Source: Tubiluchus corallicola (lineage: Eukaryota > Priapulida > Priapulimorpha > Priapulimorphida > Tubiluchidae). From it: a stretch of DNA of 64,000 nucleotides. Below the pieces are notes generated by a model. That model searched no databases, was not told the DNA's origin, and was given only the letters and a program-made list of their open reading frames with translations. The position numbers were made by a program, and so were the translations under genes. This document shows, piece by piece, positions 37,050-64,000 of this stretch (positions are counted from its first letter, which is position 1; every line of letters begins with the position of its first letter). The DNA lies in NCBI GenBank assembly GCA_030141605.1, contig JAQGDQ010000083.1, forward strand, positions 1-64,000, written 5' to 3'.

Positions 37050-37640
37050 TCTCACTTGTTGATGCCACGCATTATGCACTGCTGCCACCAAACCAAAGCA
37101 ATCTTCTTACTTGTATTTGTTTACTCCAAGGATTCTTCTTCACCACATTATACTGATCATCAAACGCTATCGATAAATTTAAAATGAATATGAGAAGGGA
37201 CCTTAACGAGTTGAACTCTAGGTCCTGATGTCATTGTAAAAAAGACTGTAAAGCAGATATTCAGTCAGGCCATTTAATTGCGAGTAATTTCTATAGAGAT
37301 GTCTTTGAAAAGTGCCAATTTCCTTCTGTTACTTAAATTTTATTGCCCATAGGTCAACACTGTACAAAAACACAGATTCAACTAAGATGAAAGGATCTGG
37401 GCTTTGGTTTCAAGAGACAGTCTATTGTTTTCAAAAACCGTTGACATCTGTATAATCAGACAATGTAAGAAATTTCCTTCTTTGTATGTCAGCTTCGGTG
37501 TCTAACAAGCCACCAAAGTATTTACATCATTTCCATGAATAATTACCTCCTCTTCGAATATGGTATTCTTCAGTCTTTCTATTGCTGACTTTAAGATTAT
37601 ATTTTTCTAAACGGCAGCTGATCGTACATTCTGCATCTTG
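37050..37640 (-). mobile_element. LINE reverse transcriptase fragment, unit 3 copy
   Basis: Counterpart of 4,535-5,010, but extending further into the palm end (EKYNLKV, KTEEYHI) because the later ~1-kb insertion of units 1 and 2 is missing here. A ~120-bp foreign block interrupts it near 37,160-37,270. Confidence 0.7.
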
Positions 37641-37651
37641 TAATTCCTCTA

Positions 37652-38936
37652 TGTCATCATCATCATCATGATCCAATGAATCACACATCCAGTGACATGA
37701 TTCTGTTCACCTCCCTATGCCAGGACTCCCTGCTCGCCGCAATGCCCCAAGTAGATTTATTTCTAAGGATCAATGCTAAAGTGTTTAAATCTTTTTGTGC
37801 AAAATCTAAATATGTTAACATTTGTCCTCCTGCAGGTTTTTTAGCTGGTTCTATGGCTTGTTGAAGAGCTATCTTCACTGGAGTATCATCAGGTAGTCTA
37901 AGCATATGCCCAATCCATCTTAAACGGCGTCTTTTTATTTTTCTTGTCCAAGGTTCTTCTTTTATTGTTTCATATAGATCTTTGTTTGAAATTTTCTTTG
38001 GCCATCTAATACCCAACATGTTTTTGTAATTTCGCCTTTGAAACGCATCGATTTCAGCTTTATGATTTGCTTTTAATGTCCAGAGCTCAGAGTTATATAG
38101 AAATACAGTTTCAACTAAGGCTGAGAATATTCTAATTTTTGTTTCCAAAGAAATTTTTTTAAGTTTTGAGTAAACTGATAATGCCATTATCTTCCGTCTT
38201 GATATGTCGTCTTCTGTTGTCAGCAGACTACCGAGATACTTGCATCTTTGCCATGATTCATCACCATGGCGTGTTATGTGAAACTCTTCAGTTTTATTTT
38301 TGTTTACAATGAGATCCATTCTGTTCAGTTTCTCCTCTATTGAGTTTTTTATTTCATCTACGTCTTCTTTGTTTCTTGTAATCCATGCCACATCATCAGC
38401 ATACTGCATAGATATAGTAGTTGACTTACTTTGTAGAGAACTGTAACTGCATTCTTGTCTTACTTCATTCGGTATTAATTCAGGATCAAGAATTGTGTAG
38501 TTGTGATCTTCTAGGTCTTTCAATGGTATAACTTTGTCCTCAGTGAGAGCTATGGCAAGATATAAAGTGAAAAGTACAGGGCTTAGGCAGTCACCCTGAG
38601 GTACTCCTTTGTCTGTAGAAAACGGCTGACTCAATTTCCCTTCACACCTGACTTGAATTAATAAATTTTCTAACATTATACTTATGATGTATATTTCATC
38701 AGGTTCAAGGATTTCTTCCAGGCAGCATAGCAGAGTTTTTCTCCGCACACAATCAAAGGCCTTTGACATATCGATCATGAATATGTATTGAGTAATCAGC
38801 AGAAGAGATGGCTTTTCCGGCTAGTAATTTACAGGCTTGTACTAATTCAGTAGTATTCCGTCCTGGTTGATATGCTGCTTGGCTTGTTGGAATGTAAGTG
38901 TGTAACCTGTCATAGATCCTAGTCAACATACAGTGG
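37652..38936 (-). mobile_element. LINE reverse transcriptase, 5'-truncated, with (ATG)n tail
   Basis: A 365-codon ORF (38,778-37,681, minus) with MSKAFDCVRRKTLL, GVPQGDCLSPVLFTLYL, the catalytic YADD box, KTEEFHI, a thumb region and a C-terminal RRRLRWIGHMLRL motif: a non-LTR retrotransposon reverse transcriptase without its endonuclease domain. The reading continues upstream to 38,936 (YIPTSQAAYQPGRNTTEL) after a one-base frameshift near 38,775. The 3' end runs into ATGATGATG repeats, as in LINE tails. It is inserted in sequence that is continuous in units 1 and 2 (CTCTATGTCATG at 6,100), so it arrived after the duplication. The 5' part resumes at 39,586. Confidence 0.9.
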
Positions 38937-39585
38937 CGACCAAACTATATAAATCAATCGTTCGTCCTATTCTGGATTATGGTGATGTGATTTGGAGCCC
39001 AAATCGTCAAGACATGATAAGAAAAATTGAAAGTATACAACGTCGAGCTACTAGACTTGTACCTGCCATTTCTCATTTACCGTATGTTGCAAGACTTAAG
39101 ATTCTCGGCCTTACAACTCTGAAATACAGACGCAAAAGACAAGATTTAATCCAAACATTCCGTATTCTTAAAGGCATAGAAACCATCAACAGTGAAATAT
39201 TTTTTCACCGACAGACATATCATGGTACCAGAGGTCACTCCTACAAAATCAAGAAGAGAACAGTTCCCAAAAGGTGGAACAGAAGAAGATTCACATTCGC
39301 AAGGCGAGTAATTAATGAGTGGAACAAGCTGCCTGACCATGTAATACAAGCACCCAATCCTGCCCAGTTTAAGTCTCGTCTCCATAGATTTTGGAAAAAC
39401 AATGCTGAAAAATATATAGACCCCAGGTTGCCACAATGGCAACAAGAAACCCTATGCTTCGCTTCGTGATCGTAGTGTCGCCACCCATTATGTATTCTTA
39501 ATATTGACAAAGTAAACAAGGAAGAGTGGAGAGGTTTATAAGCTATGTATGCTTAACCTCTATCCTTCGACGGTAACGGTACAGA
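38937..39585 (+). mobile_element. CR1/Jockey-type LINE 3' fragment inserted in the other LINE
   Basis: A plus-strand ORF (38,933-39,469) reads KLYKSIVRPILDYGDVIW, SIQRRATRLVPAI, LKYRRKRQDLIQTF and NEWNKLPDHVIQAPNPAQFK, the C-terminal third of a CR1/Jockey-like ORF2 protein, ending in TGA after 178 codons, with a short 3' end. It is 5' truncated, as usual. It splits the minus-strand LINE, whose LLTLLRKI-type sequence resumes on the other side. Confidence 0.85.
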
Positions 39586-39757
39586 TCTTCCTTAGTATAG
39601 TAGTGTAAGCAACATCAATGGTCTAAGATTTTATATAGGACCTCGTTTCTTACCTGGCTTGGGTAAAGGGATAAGTATTCCTTTATGAATATCCTGCGGA
39701 AATGTGCCTGTTTTTAAAATATTGTTTAGAATTTCAGCAATTTCTGCACGTCACGTC
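39586..39757 (-). mobile_element. 5' part of the interrupted minus-strand LINE
   Basis: The minus frame reads AEILNNILKTGTFPQDIHKG and ILIPLPKPGKKRGP, then an in-frame stop and NLRPLMLLTLL: the start of the reverse transcriptase fingers domain. It joins logically to 38,936. Confidence 0.8.
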
Positions 39758-39789
39758 GCGATTCCCCAATAAGCATTACGGGATATCTT

Positions 39790-42700
39790 CAACAGGAAAG
39801 CCAATCACTTGGTAACACATTGACGGAATATTTACGACGAGTCTCACGTTGGACACTTAGGGCTAGGCTTGGTTAATGGTTATGCTCATTTGCGAATAAT
39901 TTTTAATTGAGTATTAACATTGTTAATTATTTTTAACGGTAAATTGCTGTAGTGATCAACTATTAATTTTACTAAGACTTACATATAATTATTTGCATGG
40001 AAGGTGAACATTTCTTTTATTTCATCGATTAGCACCTAAAAGATTTGCAGCAACTTGCACATAAATAGAAATTTAATGAAAAAAAATTAGAGTAGCATAA
40101 TACGAAAAAAATTTACAATACCTATACATTACGCACATAAACAGACACATAAAATGAGAGTAAATAAAGTAGAATGTTAACAAATTGCCACTTTTTCTGT
40201 AAAAAAAACAAATTGCATGGCCGCTTAACAAAAATCAAAACTACCTGTCAAATGAAAAACAATGTGGACAGCTAAGTAAGATAAATTACTCAAAATGACA
40301 CCGTACATTTAACAACCAAAAAGAAGGCAATGATTAAGGAACGTGTATGAAAGAAACAATGAAAGTGCATTTGATAAGTCACATCAGATTACAAGATTAG
40401 TGCATTTGATCAACACCAGCAACAAGAATTATTAGTGAATTTTTTCTCGTATTTTGATTATTAGACAATGAGCAGCATCAAATGCACTCAGCATGATACT
40501 GTATGAGTTCACTTTTTCATTTCACTACATTGTGAAACTCTGACAACTGATATCTATTTGTTATACATAATACAAAGCTGCAATTCACTGTAAATACTAA
40601 AGCATTAATTTTAACACGAGGTCCCCATGTGTCACTGTTCTTACTGTGGAGAGTGATCTTAAAAGGTTGTGTACATGAGTTTGACTTGACACGAGAAACA
40701 AAACAGATTCTAGCATATTATTGGCTGCATATTGTTTGCAAATTAAAGTTTTTATTAAGCAAAATACGAGTAGATTTATAATTTAATATTGTTAAACTGA
40801 GCAATTAGGTATGCAGTAATATAACTTTTGATCACTGACTTCCAGAAATGTTAGTGTGTGTGGCAATAAGCTATTATGATAAAAATATGTTGCTTCATGA
40901 TATCTATCATATACAACATTAGAATTGTACTGTAAAATACCCCCTTGCTCTTGCCAGGAATTTTAAACATATAAGGCATTGCATTTTCTGTTTTGAGTTC
41001 ATTTATTGTAACACAGAAATATAGTTAAAGTTTAAATAAACAAGAATAAAACAACAGCATGCACTAAACGTTTTATACAGTGTAATTGTTATTATCAGTA
41101 TCAACACAGCAAACACATAAAATTACAATTTACTGACATCATTTTAAAGTTGTGTGTTTTAGATTTAGACAAAGAAGAGATTTTAAGTTAAGTAGGAGAA
41201 AAATCTTAACATTTTAAAAAGACAACCATGTGTACTTCAGCTTTTTTATATTAACTCTACAATTTCACAGACTAATTCAGCATATGGCTCAACACCCATT
41301 GATATTCAGCAAATCATAGTTGTACAGGCACCTAGTCAAGCTGACATGCAAAAATGATTGCAAAGTAATCTGGAAGAGCTTCATAAAACTAAACATGGAA
41401 CAGATATTACTTAAGTAACTTTAGCTACTACTCTTTACTCCAGATTTGCCAAATAAAAACTAATCTTATATTGTTTTGGAATATAGGATTAAACTATCTG
41501 GAATAAACTATCTCAAATCTAGGCAGCTGAGGTTATCAGGCTTTTGATAATGAGAGATTTTTGCGATTAATTAACCACATTACTTATTTAATTAAAAGAA
41601 CAGTATAAGAAAGTGTCAAAATGGAAAGATAAACACTATGAAGCACTTATAATAACTGCGGTAAAATTCACACAAGAATAGCATCTACGAATTTTGAAGA
41701 GTACTTTAGTTCTATCAACATTCAAATTGCAAAAAATAAGCAAAAAATCTTGTATTTATTACACTGCGGATAGCCAGAACACATGACGTCTTTTGAAATG
41801 TAAAGTTTACGTAAAACGAAAAAAAATCACACAAATGGGATACTAACCAAACTCAGACATGAACCAACTATATACAAAATTTGATAGTAAAGATTAATTT
41901 TGACTGGGCAAGTTTGACAGCTTCACTAATTGATGTGTAAATTAATAAACTGTACAATTCCCACTTACATGTGGGAACTTTATATGTAACAACGAACTTT
42001 AGTATAAAAGTAAACAGGTAACCACAACGAAATGCAGATTAAAGGCAAGTAATGATAAATCAACAAATTTTACAATGTGTGAATAAACGGAACAAGTTTG
42101 GCTAAAAATAAGCTAGTACACCAATTGTTTCTTTTTATCAAAATATTCAAAGTATATACACAGGCATGAAATTACTGCTTTCATCTGCGATTTAAAGATG
42201 AAGTCTGGCAATATATTGTGCACTTAAGAAGTTAGCAAGAAAAACACTATGTATGACACTACTACTAAATACTAGTATTTAAATATCAAATTCCAAATAA
42301 CAAGCTGCAATATCAATGACACAATAGCTTGAAAGCAGATGGAAAACATGTATAAAATTCAAATGCTGAACATTTAATTCACATATACACGTCACACCAA
42401 AAAATGCATAGGTTAAAAATTATGTAATAAACAAATTCTGTTGCCTTAGTTACTTCACTATACTCACAATGGAAGACAGAAACCTAAACGGTAACGGCAC
42501 TGTGAGTGTAGTGTGTGAGTGCAACGTTCGAGTGTACTCGCTAAATTCCTGCAACAAGCCTGCAAGACCTTCTCTTACAGAAGACATCATACACGACCAG
42601 AATATTTATAAAATTTATAACGAAAATCAGAATCGAAAACAAGTTCATCAAAAATTTGAGAAATAAATAGAAATGCAAACAAGAGAACAATCCATTTATA

Positions 42701-44160
42701 TTTATATATTAAACAAGTTCAGTTTATAGATCTCTGGCCTCTCAATACCAATAATATATTATTCCAAAAATGATAAAAAGATTTCCACACGAGGCACACA
42801 TACATTGCTAGTAGCAACGAGAAAGCCTGGCACGCATATTGTGCACAGTTTCGCCTTGCATTGTGGAAGTTTTAATATATTAATTATACATTATATATTA
42901 TATTCATAAATATAATTAGAAAATTTACAATGGTAATGGTAATTCGTACTTTCATAGAAATGTTCTTTAACACCATATTCAAGCAACTTACGAAATAACT
43001 TGCTACCCACCTTCGCAGACATATATATATTGTTCACTCAAGTCCGTGACAACTGACATTTTACACCAGTATCACAAAGAATCCTTTAATAAACTGAAAG
43101 GCTTTATTAACATGCATGCATTTGCAAGAAATATTAACAATATCATGGAAATATTCCTTGTATACTGTTTTAGTTTTCCATGAATAAGTTAATAAGTAAG
43201 TTAAATACCCAAGTGATGATAAAAAAACAGTCACACCCCTTCGACAAAATGAGACGCTCCATCTTGGCCAGTCGAAAGAAATGAAGTAGCTCATTTTGAA
43301 GGGAACGGGGAAGGTGACACATGCGAATAGGTGAAAAATTACAATAAGAATACTTATAATAATAACTAATGATGAAATAGCAAATGAAGTTCAGTGGCTG
43401 ATCATACAGTTTCCAGATCACAAAATCAACCAATCACATTCAATGTCACAGCTCAATTGTCTAATATTTTACAAGTGACCTACTCTTGTAATGTCTGTCA
43501 AAATTAACTGACTAAAGACAGTTGCTATTAACAACTATTAATCAGAAATGCTGATTCAGCCTACATTCTGAAAAGGCACTTCTGACTGGCCATTGGCCAG
43601 TGGGCCACCCAATACCAGCCACTCACAAACTGTGTTACAAAACAAGTGCGAAATAATGAGGTAGCTGCACGCAAATATAAATAAATAAACTAAAAATTAC
43701 TAGATGTTAACAAGTTATACATAAAATGCTTTAGTTTGATGATGTGAATCAAAAGCCTTGTGCATTCAGCATGACGGACATGAATAAATTCAACAAGTTA
43801 AAACTATAGTGTTGTGAACACTGTACAAATAGTGAAAACTCAAAAACAACAACTGACTAATAACGTAATAACGTAGCAAAACAATAGCTTTTCTGAGACA
43901 AAAAACAGATCATAGTAACACAGTACGTGATGGCAGATGTAGCTTCATCACTGCTCGACCATACTTGGTAATGTTTCACGAGTGAATGCCACATCTGTTT
44001 TGTTTATTTCATTAATATTGTGAATGTGCATGTGTTGTTAAGTGTGACCAGAATGACGTGAAACGGAACTCAGAAATGAAAGTTTCTGCAACAAATAAAA
44101 ATAAAACAGATATTAATTGTAAAATGCATTTTGAATTTATAAACTAGCAGATCAGAAACA
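39790..44160. other. Intergenic stretch between the PBLD array and calcineurin A
   Basis: 39,790-41,049 matches the tail of units 1 and 2. The right border of the array is at about 41,049. From there to 44,160 I find no exon with convincing splice sites and no known repeat. A 65-codon plus ORF at 42,469 shows no recognisable domain. Confidence 0.55.
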
Positions 44161-44174
44161 GTAAATCACAGAGA

Positions 44175-44180
44175 GTGAGT

Positions 44181-44211
<31 letters not shown>

Positions 44212-44276
44212 GAAGAGAGGGAGAGAGGAAGAGAGAGGGAGAAAAGGGAGAGAGGGAGGGAGGGAAAGAGGAGAAA
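44175..44276. repeat. GA-rich microsatellite downstream of calcineurin A
   Basis: GAGA runs with GGGA and GGAA interruptions, about 160 bases beyond the calcineurin A stop codon, so it could lie in its 3' UTR. Confidence 0.85.
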
Positions 44277-44431
44277 GTATAGTACTTTATAAGATTTATG
44301 TGTCATTGTACGTATTGGACTAAACACTCATTTCTTAAATTCAAAGAACTCAATTCAACTTAAGTAACTTCTTTGCCACCCTGGAGAAAAAAATTACGAC
44401 AAAAACAAAACAAAAAACAATGTACCTGATA

Positions 44432-58257
<13,826 letters not shown>

Positions 58258-60764
58258 CTGCAATACAGAAATGAAAATGTGTAAATAGCTAACTAAAGCA
58301 TCTGCTCTGAATACATAGTATCCAAATGGCAGGGTACATTTATGGAACTGCAAGTCATGGACATCCAAAGGTGGCCACTTTTGTATTTACTGGACTAACA
58401 TATACATATACACATACTTGACCAGAACTGATATGTATTTTCTGTATTTTTACAGTAAAATAAAAATTATATACATTAGAAAGCCTACACACTTTTTGAA
58501 GACAATCATTGGCAGAGAAAATAATCCTTTTGAAATCAGTCAAACGTTCAAGAAACAACAATTTTAAATAGTTTAGCCCTCTGCAAGCTGAGGTTTAAAA
58601 TTCAACACCTGACAATTGCGGCAGGACTAAAATTTAGTTTAATACAAAAAATAATCCTCCAGCTTAATAGCAAAGATACTCCAAGGTGAGATGTCTAATC
58701 AGAACAGGGGCTGGTATCAGGACTGGTTTCTTGGTGGATACACATCATAGCGATTATTTAGTTATATGCCTAGCTTATAAAAATAATAACAATAATAGTG
58801 ATACAGTTCAATGTTTACAATAATGATAATAACAAAATGAAAATGATGGTGGCAATGATTACATAATAAATACTTTGGAAACATTTTTAATGTATGCTTT
58901 CTTTAGCACCAGGGTATCTGCCTTCTCTCCGCTATTATTCCAAGATCTAGCAGCAACGCATTATATGCCAATTGCATAACTATGATTAACTTAATTATCC
59001 AACAAGGTATTAGCTTAACTGTATTGATTTCCAAGCCACTAGGGGAATTGCCTGAGTCAGCATTAGATATTAATGGATAGGCCACAGGTGTCAATAGAAT
59101 ACACTATAAATAGTTGAAAAAGCCCATAAGATCAACAGGAATATTGAAAACACTGTAGTTAACGTGCCTACATAACATAACTACATATAGGTTAATTCAA
59201 ATGATTTTTAAATTTTTATATAAACGAGTTTTTGAAACTTAACTGCAAATTCTTTATGTGTTGCAGCTGTCTTATATCTGTGTGTATTTCAATACTGCCT
59301 TTACACTTTACATTTATAGTAAATGTACATGTATATAAAAAAGTAATCTTGCTTTATTTGGCAAAAACACTAGCACTTGTCAAAGGCTAATTACATTATA
59401 ATTTTTCTGAAGACGTTGTATTATCCCAAACACGTTTTTTGCACAATTAAAACAGAATGGAGTGGCAAGACTGTACCAAAATTAACTAAATTTTTGTTTA
59501 TTTTGTGCACATAATAAATAAATTGACAACAATGCTGGCAGCACTGCACTTAACGCCGCAGCAATTTGTTGAAATACCAATAAAAATTGGTCAGCATCTT
59601 AATTTGTGAAAACTAAATACATCAACAAAACAAAACCAGAGACTTGGAACTTGTTTAATTTTCCTTAACGCCTTTATTTCAATATTATTTTAACGTTGAC
59701 GTCCTCGAACGTGGATTTTCTTCAAAGTTTTAGGAAACCATTTTCAATTCAAATAACAACTTAGATTTATTCCAAACTGCAACTTTTGTTTGGCCAGGAA
59801 TTCAGACACAGTTTAAAAATTACATTTTGGTAAATTCACAGTTCAAACATTTTGCTATAAACAAAGCCTGTAAGATAACGCAGATAACTATCTCGTACTA
59901 TCTTGTAAAAAACTTGTGCTACGAACCAAACAAGAAGCCACGGCATTAAGTTTTAACAACCCAGCACAGGTACAGATCAGACCTCGTTTTTTTGGTTACT
60001 GTTATCAGCTTTGTCTCGCATGCTATGGAGACTGGCAAATCAGCATCTCAGTGCTGAGGGTTCTATGTATTACTTACATTAGCAGCTATGACGTCACTGT
60101 GAATTAGACAAGGCTGGGCTTTGAAATAATAATGAGCTTACTGTGTGTATTGTGCTAAATATAGGCAATCGAATAATGATCACATTTTCATTACTGAGAA
60201 AAGCACGTGTCGCTAATTAATCCAACAGACATTAACAGCCCAATGGGATCTAATCACAAACAGCCGCTAAAATATCTACTCATAATCCGCAATTAATCCG
60301 AAAGGATTAGCTGCTCCATTTTTCCTGGCCATCAGCGCCTGCGATTGGTCGACATATCGATCAGCATTATTCCCGGGCAGCGATATCCATCAAGGATGCC
60401 AATATCGCTAACGTTGACTGACCTAGATCTGCGTGAGGGCAACAATTTTGCTTATTACTAGACTCACAAAGTACGCATGAATAAAAAACTGAAGAAACAA
60501 TGAAGTGAGGGAAAAGTAGGCAAAGCAAACTGAATGTGAAGCCAAAAAATTCTCCTTCCAGAGTAAACAATGGTCTACTCTAGCAGAAAGTAGTTTGCCT
60601 TTTCTGTTTTGTGGTCTTTCTGTTTTCCCTGGGTAAGTTTGGCAAAGCTAATAGTCAGCCAAGTTTGGACGAGATGGAGTGTACACAAATGCTGCACAGA
60701 CATGGATTACACTTGTAGGATAACTTTATATGATATAATCCAGAGAAAACACCTTAGGTAACAC
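58258..60764. other. Upstream intron of calcineurin A, nothing recognised
   Basis: The exon at 58,257 has an acceptor, so this is intron. I searched by eye for the expected preceding coding sequence (the HGGLSPE region) and did not see it. Confidence 0.6.
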
Positions 60765-60950
60765 TTAAATAATACTTATTTCCAAGGTGGTCCCAATCAA
60801 TAATAACCGCACGTAATTTCGATAAACCCGTGTGCTTGGCTGAAGAACCAGCGATACCATATTCTAAGTCTTTGGTATGACTCGATCGGAAGTTGAACCC
60901 GCGACCTCGCGAGTGAGAAGTGAGCACGATACCACTGAACTACGCCACCC
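60765..60950 (-). mobile_element. tRNA-derived SINE
   Basis: The minus strand begins GGGTGGCGTAGTTCAGTGG, with a perfect polymerase III A box (TAGTTCAGTGG), and has a B-box-like GGGTTCAACTTC 35 bases on, with a partly paired T arm. The acceptor stem does not pair properly and non-tRNA sequence follows (GGGACCACCTTGGAAATAAG), so this is a SINE head and body, not a working tRNA. Confidence 0.7.
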
Positions 60951-62879
60951 GGTAATAATTAAGATTATTACTTTCAAGACCCCCTCAATCTCACGTGTTA
61001 ATCAAACAAAAAAGTTTAACACCTAGGCTGACAACGCTTGGACAACGTCTAACGACAGCCTGACACACATTTGACTTTTTTTTCACTAATATAAAAGGAA
61101 GAGAAAGATCAATCGTCAATGCATTGCTACAAATTTCTTTCTAGTCCAATTGCGACTTTAGTTGGCGCCGTGCAATAAACACGAGTTTCATAAAAACGCT
61201 AAACCAGGTGTCTCTCATTCTCAACTTTGTTAAATTCTATGACTTCGCGAAAGCCGCCCAACAAAATATACTCACATGTTAAAAGAATTTCAAAATATGT
61301 ACACCCTTCCCTTTCGTTCAGTGAACATTATCTTACACGAAACACTCAAACACTGCAATCGGTCTTTCTCTTTCTAATAATGTGTTTATTTTTTCGGGGC
61401 GACCTCGTAGTTGCACAAATCGATTTTTTCAGGAAATTGTTTGCAACATTTTTACAAAATTTGCTTGGATTCTATCCGGGAAAATACCCACTGCGAGAAA
61501 GTGTAGCCACCCAGGAAACAAAATTCTGTCTGTTAACACCTACGTTGAATTTTCTTTACAGTAATGTCTAGAACTCTAACAGTCCGGTTCTTTACATTTC
61601 CGTTCTATGACTTTTGCGGAAAAAAGGGAAAAATCACCGTTCGTTTGACGCGTAAATAGTTCGGTCGTTGTTGAGAACATCGCGCCTTACATGTAACTCC
61701 AAAATACACAAGTGCAAATATTTTATACCTGGAGAGTTAATACGTGTATACACAGTAGTTAGATTTCACAGTGCAAAATAAGATGGAGGGCCCAGACTCC
61801 CTATTTTTCGAGAAATTAGACAAGCATTCGTTTAAACAAAGCAACTGAAACAAGGGTTTTCAGTTTACAACAATCATCTACTATTTCAGGAACTGGCGGT
61901 GAGAGTATAAAATTTAGTTAAAGATTAAGTCTTACTGAACTATCTGCAGTACTTATTTTAATTGCTAACCAATGGTGTGCTCGTGCACTTTTGCAAGATT
62001 AAAGAAGTTAACGCTACAATCTTACTATCTCTTGCTCTGAATTTAATTAAGGCTACCTGTAAAAACCTAACTTAAAACAATCATGCGCTCTAGGTTGGAA
62101 ACTACATGATGAGAAATATAAACCATAACAGCGATTATTTAATGAAGTTATTTCAGAGGCATGCTACTGCAGCGGATGCCATTTATGCCTAATAAGTAAA
62201 GTCAATGACAGACTACGCCAAGGTAAACATGTAGAAACCTCTATTTCAAAAGTATTAAGTTTCCAGCAAATGTACATACTTGTACATGGCTTAGCTCAGT
62301 TAGTTGAGCCAATCCAGTTGGACACTAAAGCAGCTTATTGAAGCAAACTACCTAACATAACATGGTTTAATCTGTTCAGCAAACGAATGCTGTGTAGTAG
62401 TGTTGGAAGCCACAGGACCTTGGAACTTCACTGCATGGGGAATTCAGAAACAGAAAGGCCCTTCAAGGGCAACGGTTCGTCAGCTTCTACGACAACAGTT
62501 CTTAATGCTTTGTGGTCCCAATTTCCCATATGCAATTATGAATCATTCATCCTTCTACACAGGTCTTACAACATTCTGCATACTCGAATTCCCAAAGCAC
62601 ACTAGGCCTAATGTACTTCAACTAATTTACAGAAGTACGACAATTTGTCTTACCAAAGCTTAACAACTAAAGCTTAGATCCTGTGCATTTTTTCAAGCAA
62701 AATAGCCTTTAAAAATAGGAAAATTAAAAGCTTGAAAGACAGCAAGAAAATAATTCGACGTGCATACCGCATTGAAAAGCGAAACGCAAAATAACTTCTG
62801 ATAATCTGAAATACGTAGATTTGAAATGAGATAGAAAATTAAACAGGAGACAGAAAGAGCGACAGATATGCGGTTAGAC
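60951..62879. other. Non-coding stretch, nothing firmly recognised
   Basis: No calcineurin exon seen. A second tRNA A-box-like sequence (TTAGCTCAGTTAGTTGAGC, plus, near 62,290) may be another degraded SINE, but no B box follows. Confidence 0.45.

Positions 62880-64000
<1,121 letters not shown>

Larger units (their letters stand above)
22509..41049. repeat. Tandem duplicated unit 3 (about 18.5 kb, with insertions)
   Basis: Holds PBLD copy C. It is longer than unit 2 because of a 23.76-24.39 kb insertion, the THAP element in intron 4, expanded tandem repeats, a dispersed repeat in intron 2, the solo LTR at 34.7 kb and LINE insertions at 37.6-39.8 kb. The last part, 39,780-41,049, matches 7,020-8,083 and 21,410-22,508; beyond 41,049 the match ends. 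Confidence 0.85.

Noticed and set aside
42469-42666. A 65-codon plus ORF as a small gene
   Set aside because: No recognisable domain, no convincing splice sites or neighbours; its length is common by chance.
58903-59094. A 63-codon minus ORF as an upstream calcineurin exon
   Set aside because: Its translation does not match the expected metallophosphatase sequence and the boundaries lack splice signals.
60874-60950. A functional tRNA gene on the minus strand
   Set aside because: A-box and B-box-like motifs are present, but the acceptor and anticodon stems do not pair; a SINE fits better.

Overview
The window is invertebrate metazoan nuclear DNA. It is AT-rich, its genes are split by introns with GT..AG borders, and it carries non-LTR and LTR retrotransposon remains, microsatellites and tRNA-like SINEs. 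I found no bacterial features. The calcineurin C-terminus has invertebrate-type wording ([23 protein letters not shown]), but I cannot name the phylum. Nearly all ORFs of 60-100 codons here are chance ORFs or repeat translations; the real genes had to be read as spliced exons. All host genes lie on the minus strand.

Left two thirds (1-41,049): a tandem array of three copies of a PhzF-fold gene orthologous to animal PBLD (phenazine-biosynthesis-like domain protein). Copy A (482-4399) shows exons 1-4 and runs off the left edge. Copy B (9738-18786) is complete: seven exons, 891 nt including the stop, 296 aa. Copy C (24610-34579) has the same seven exons, but the active-site SET motif reads PIT, so the catalytic Glu is gone. 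The duplicated units end at about 8083, 22508 and 41049. A and B are almost identical from the left edge to about 5.2 kb (14.4-19.6 kb in B), then visibly more divergent. Intron 4 differs between copies: B carries a 16-bp minisatellite, C a decayed THAP/P-element-like transposase. Copy C also has expanded intronic tandem repeats and, just upstream, a solo LTR with heat-shock elements, a CRE and a TATA box.

Middle (34.6-44.4 kb): intergenic sequence with the solo LTR, several non-LTR retrotransposon pieces (one LINE interrupted by a second of opposite orientation at 38.9-39.6 kb), the right border of the array, and a stretch with nothing recognisable.

Right third (44.4-58.3 kb): the 3' half of a calcineurin A catalytic-subunit gene (PPP3C family), from the mid catalytic domain through the calcineurin B-binding helix, calmodulin-binding segment, autoinhibitory region and stop. 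Its N-terminal exons are not found up to 64,000. The most striking feature is two different calmodulin-binding exons (50188-50287 and 47370-47457) with the same phases, whose lengths force a frameshift if both or neither is used, as in mutually exclusive splicing. A phase-compatible 96-nt cassette exon candidate and a MITE-like element lie between them, and a 9-nt microexon candidate lies further on. The remainder (58.3-64 kb) holds a SINE and a ~0.5 kb GA microsatellite.

Exon calls come from splice sites, reading phase and recognition of protein families by eye; no database search or transcript evidence was available.
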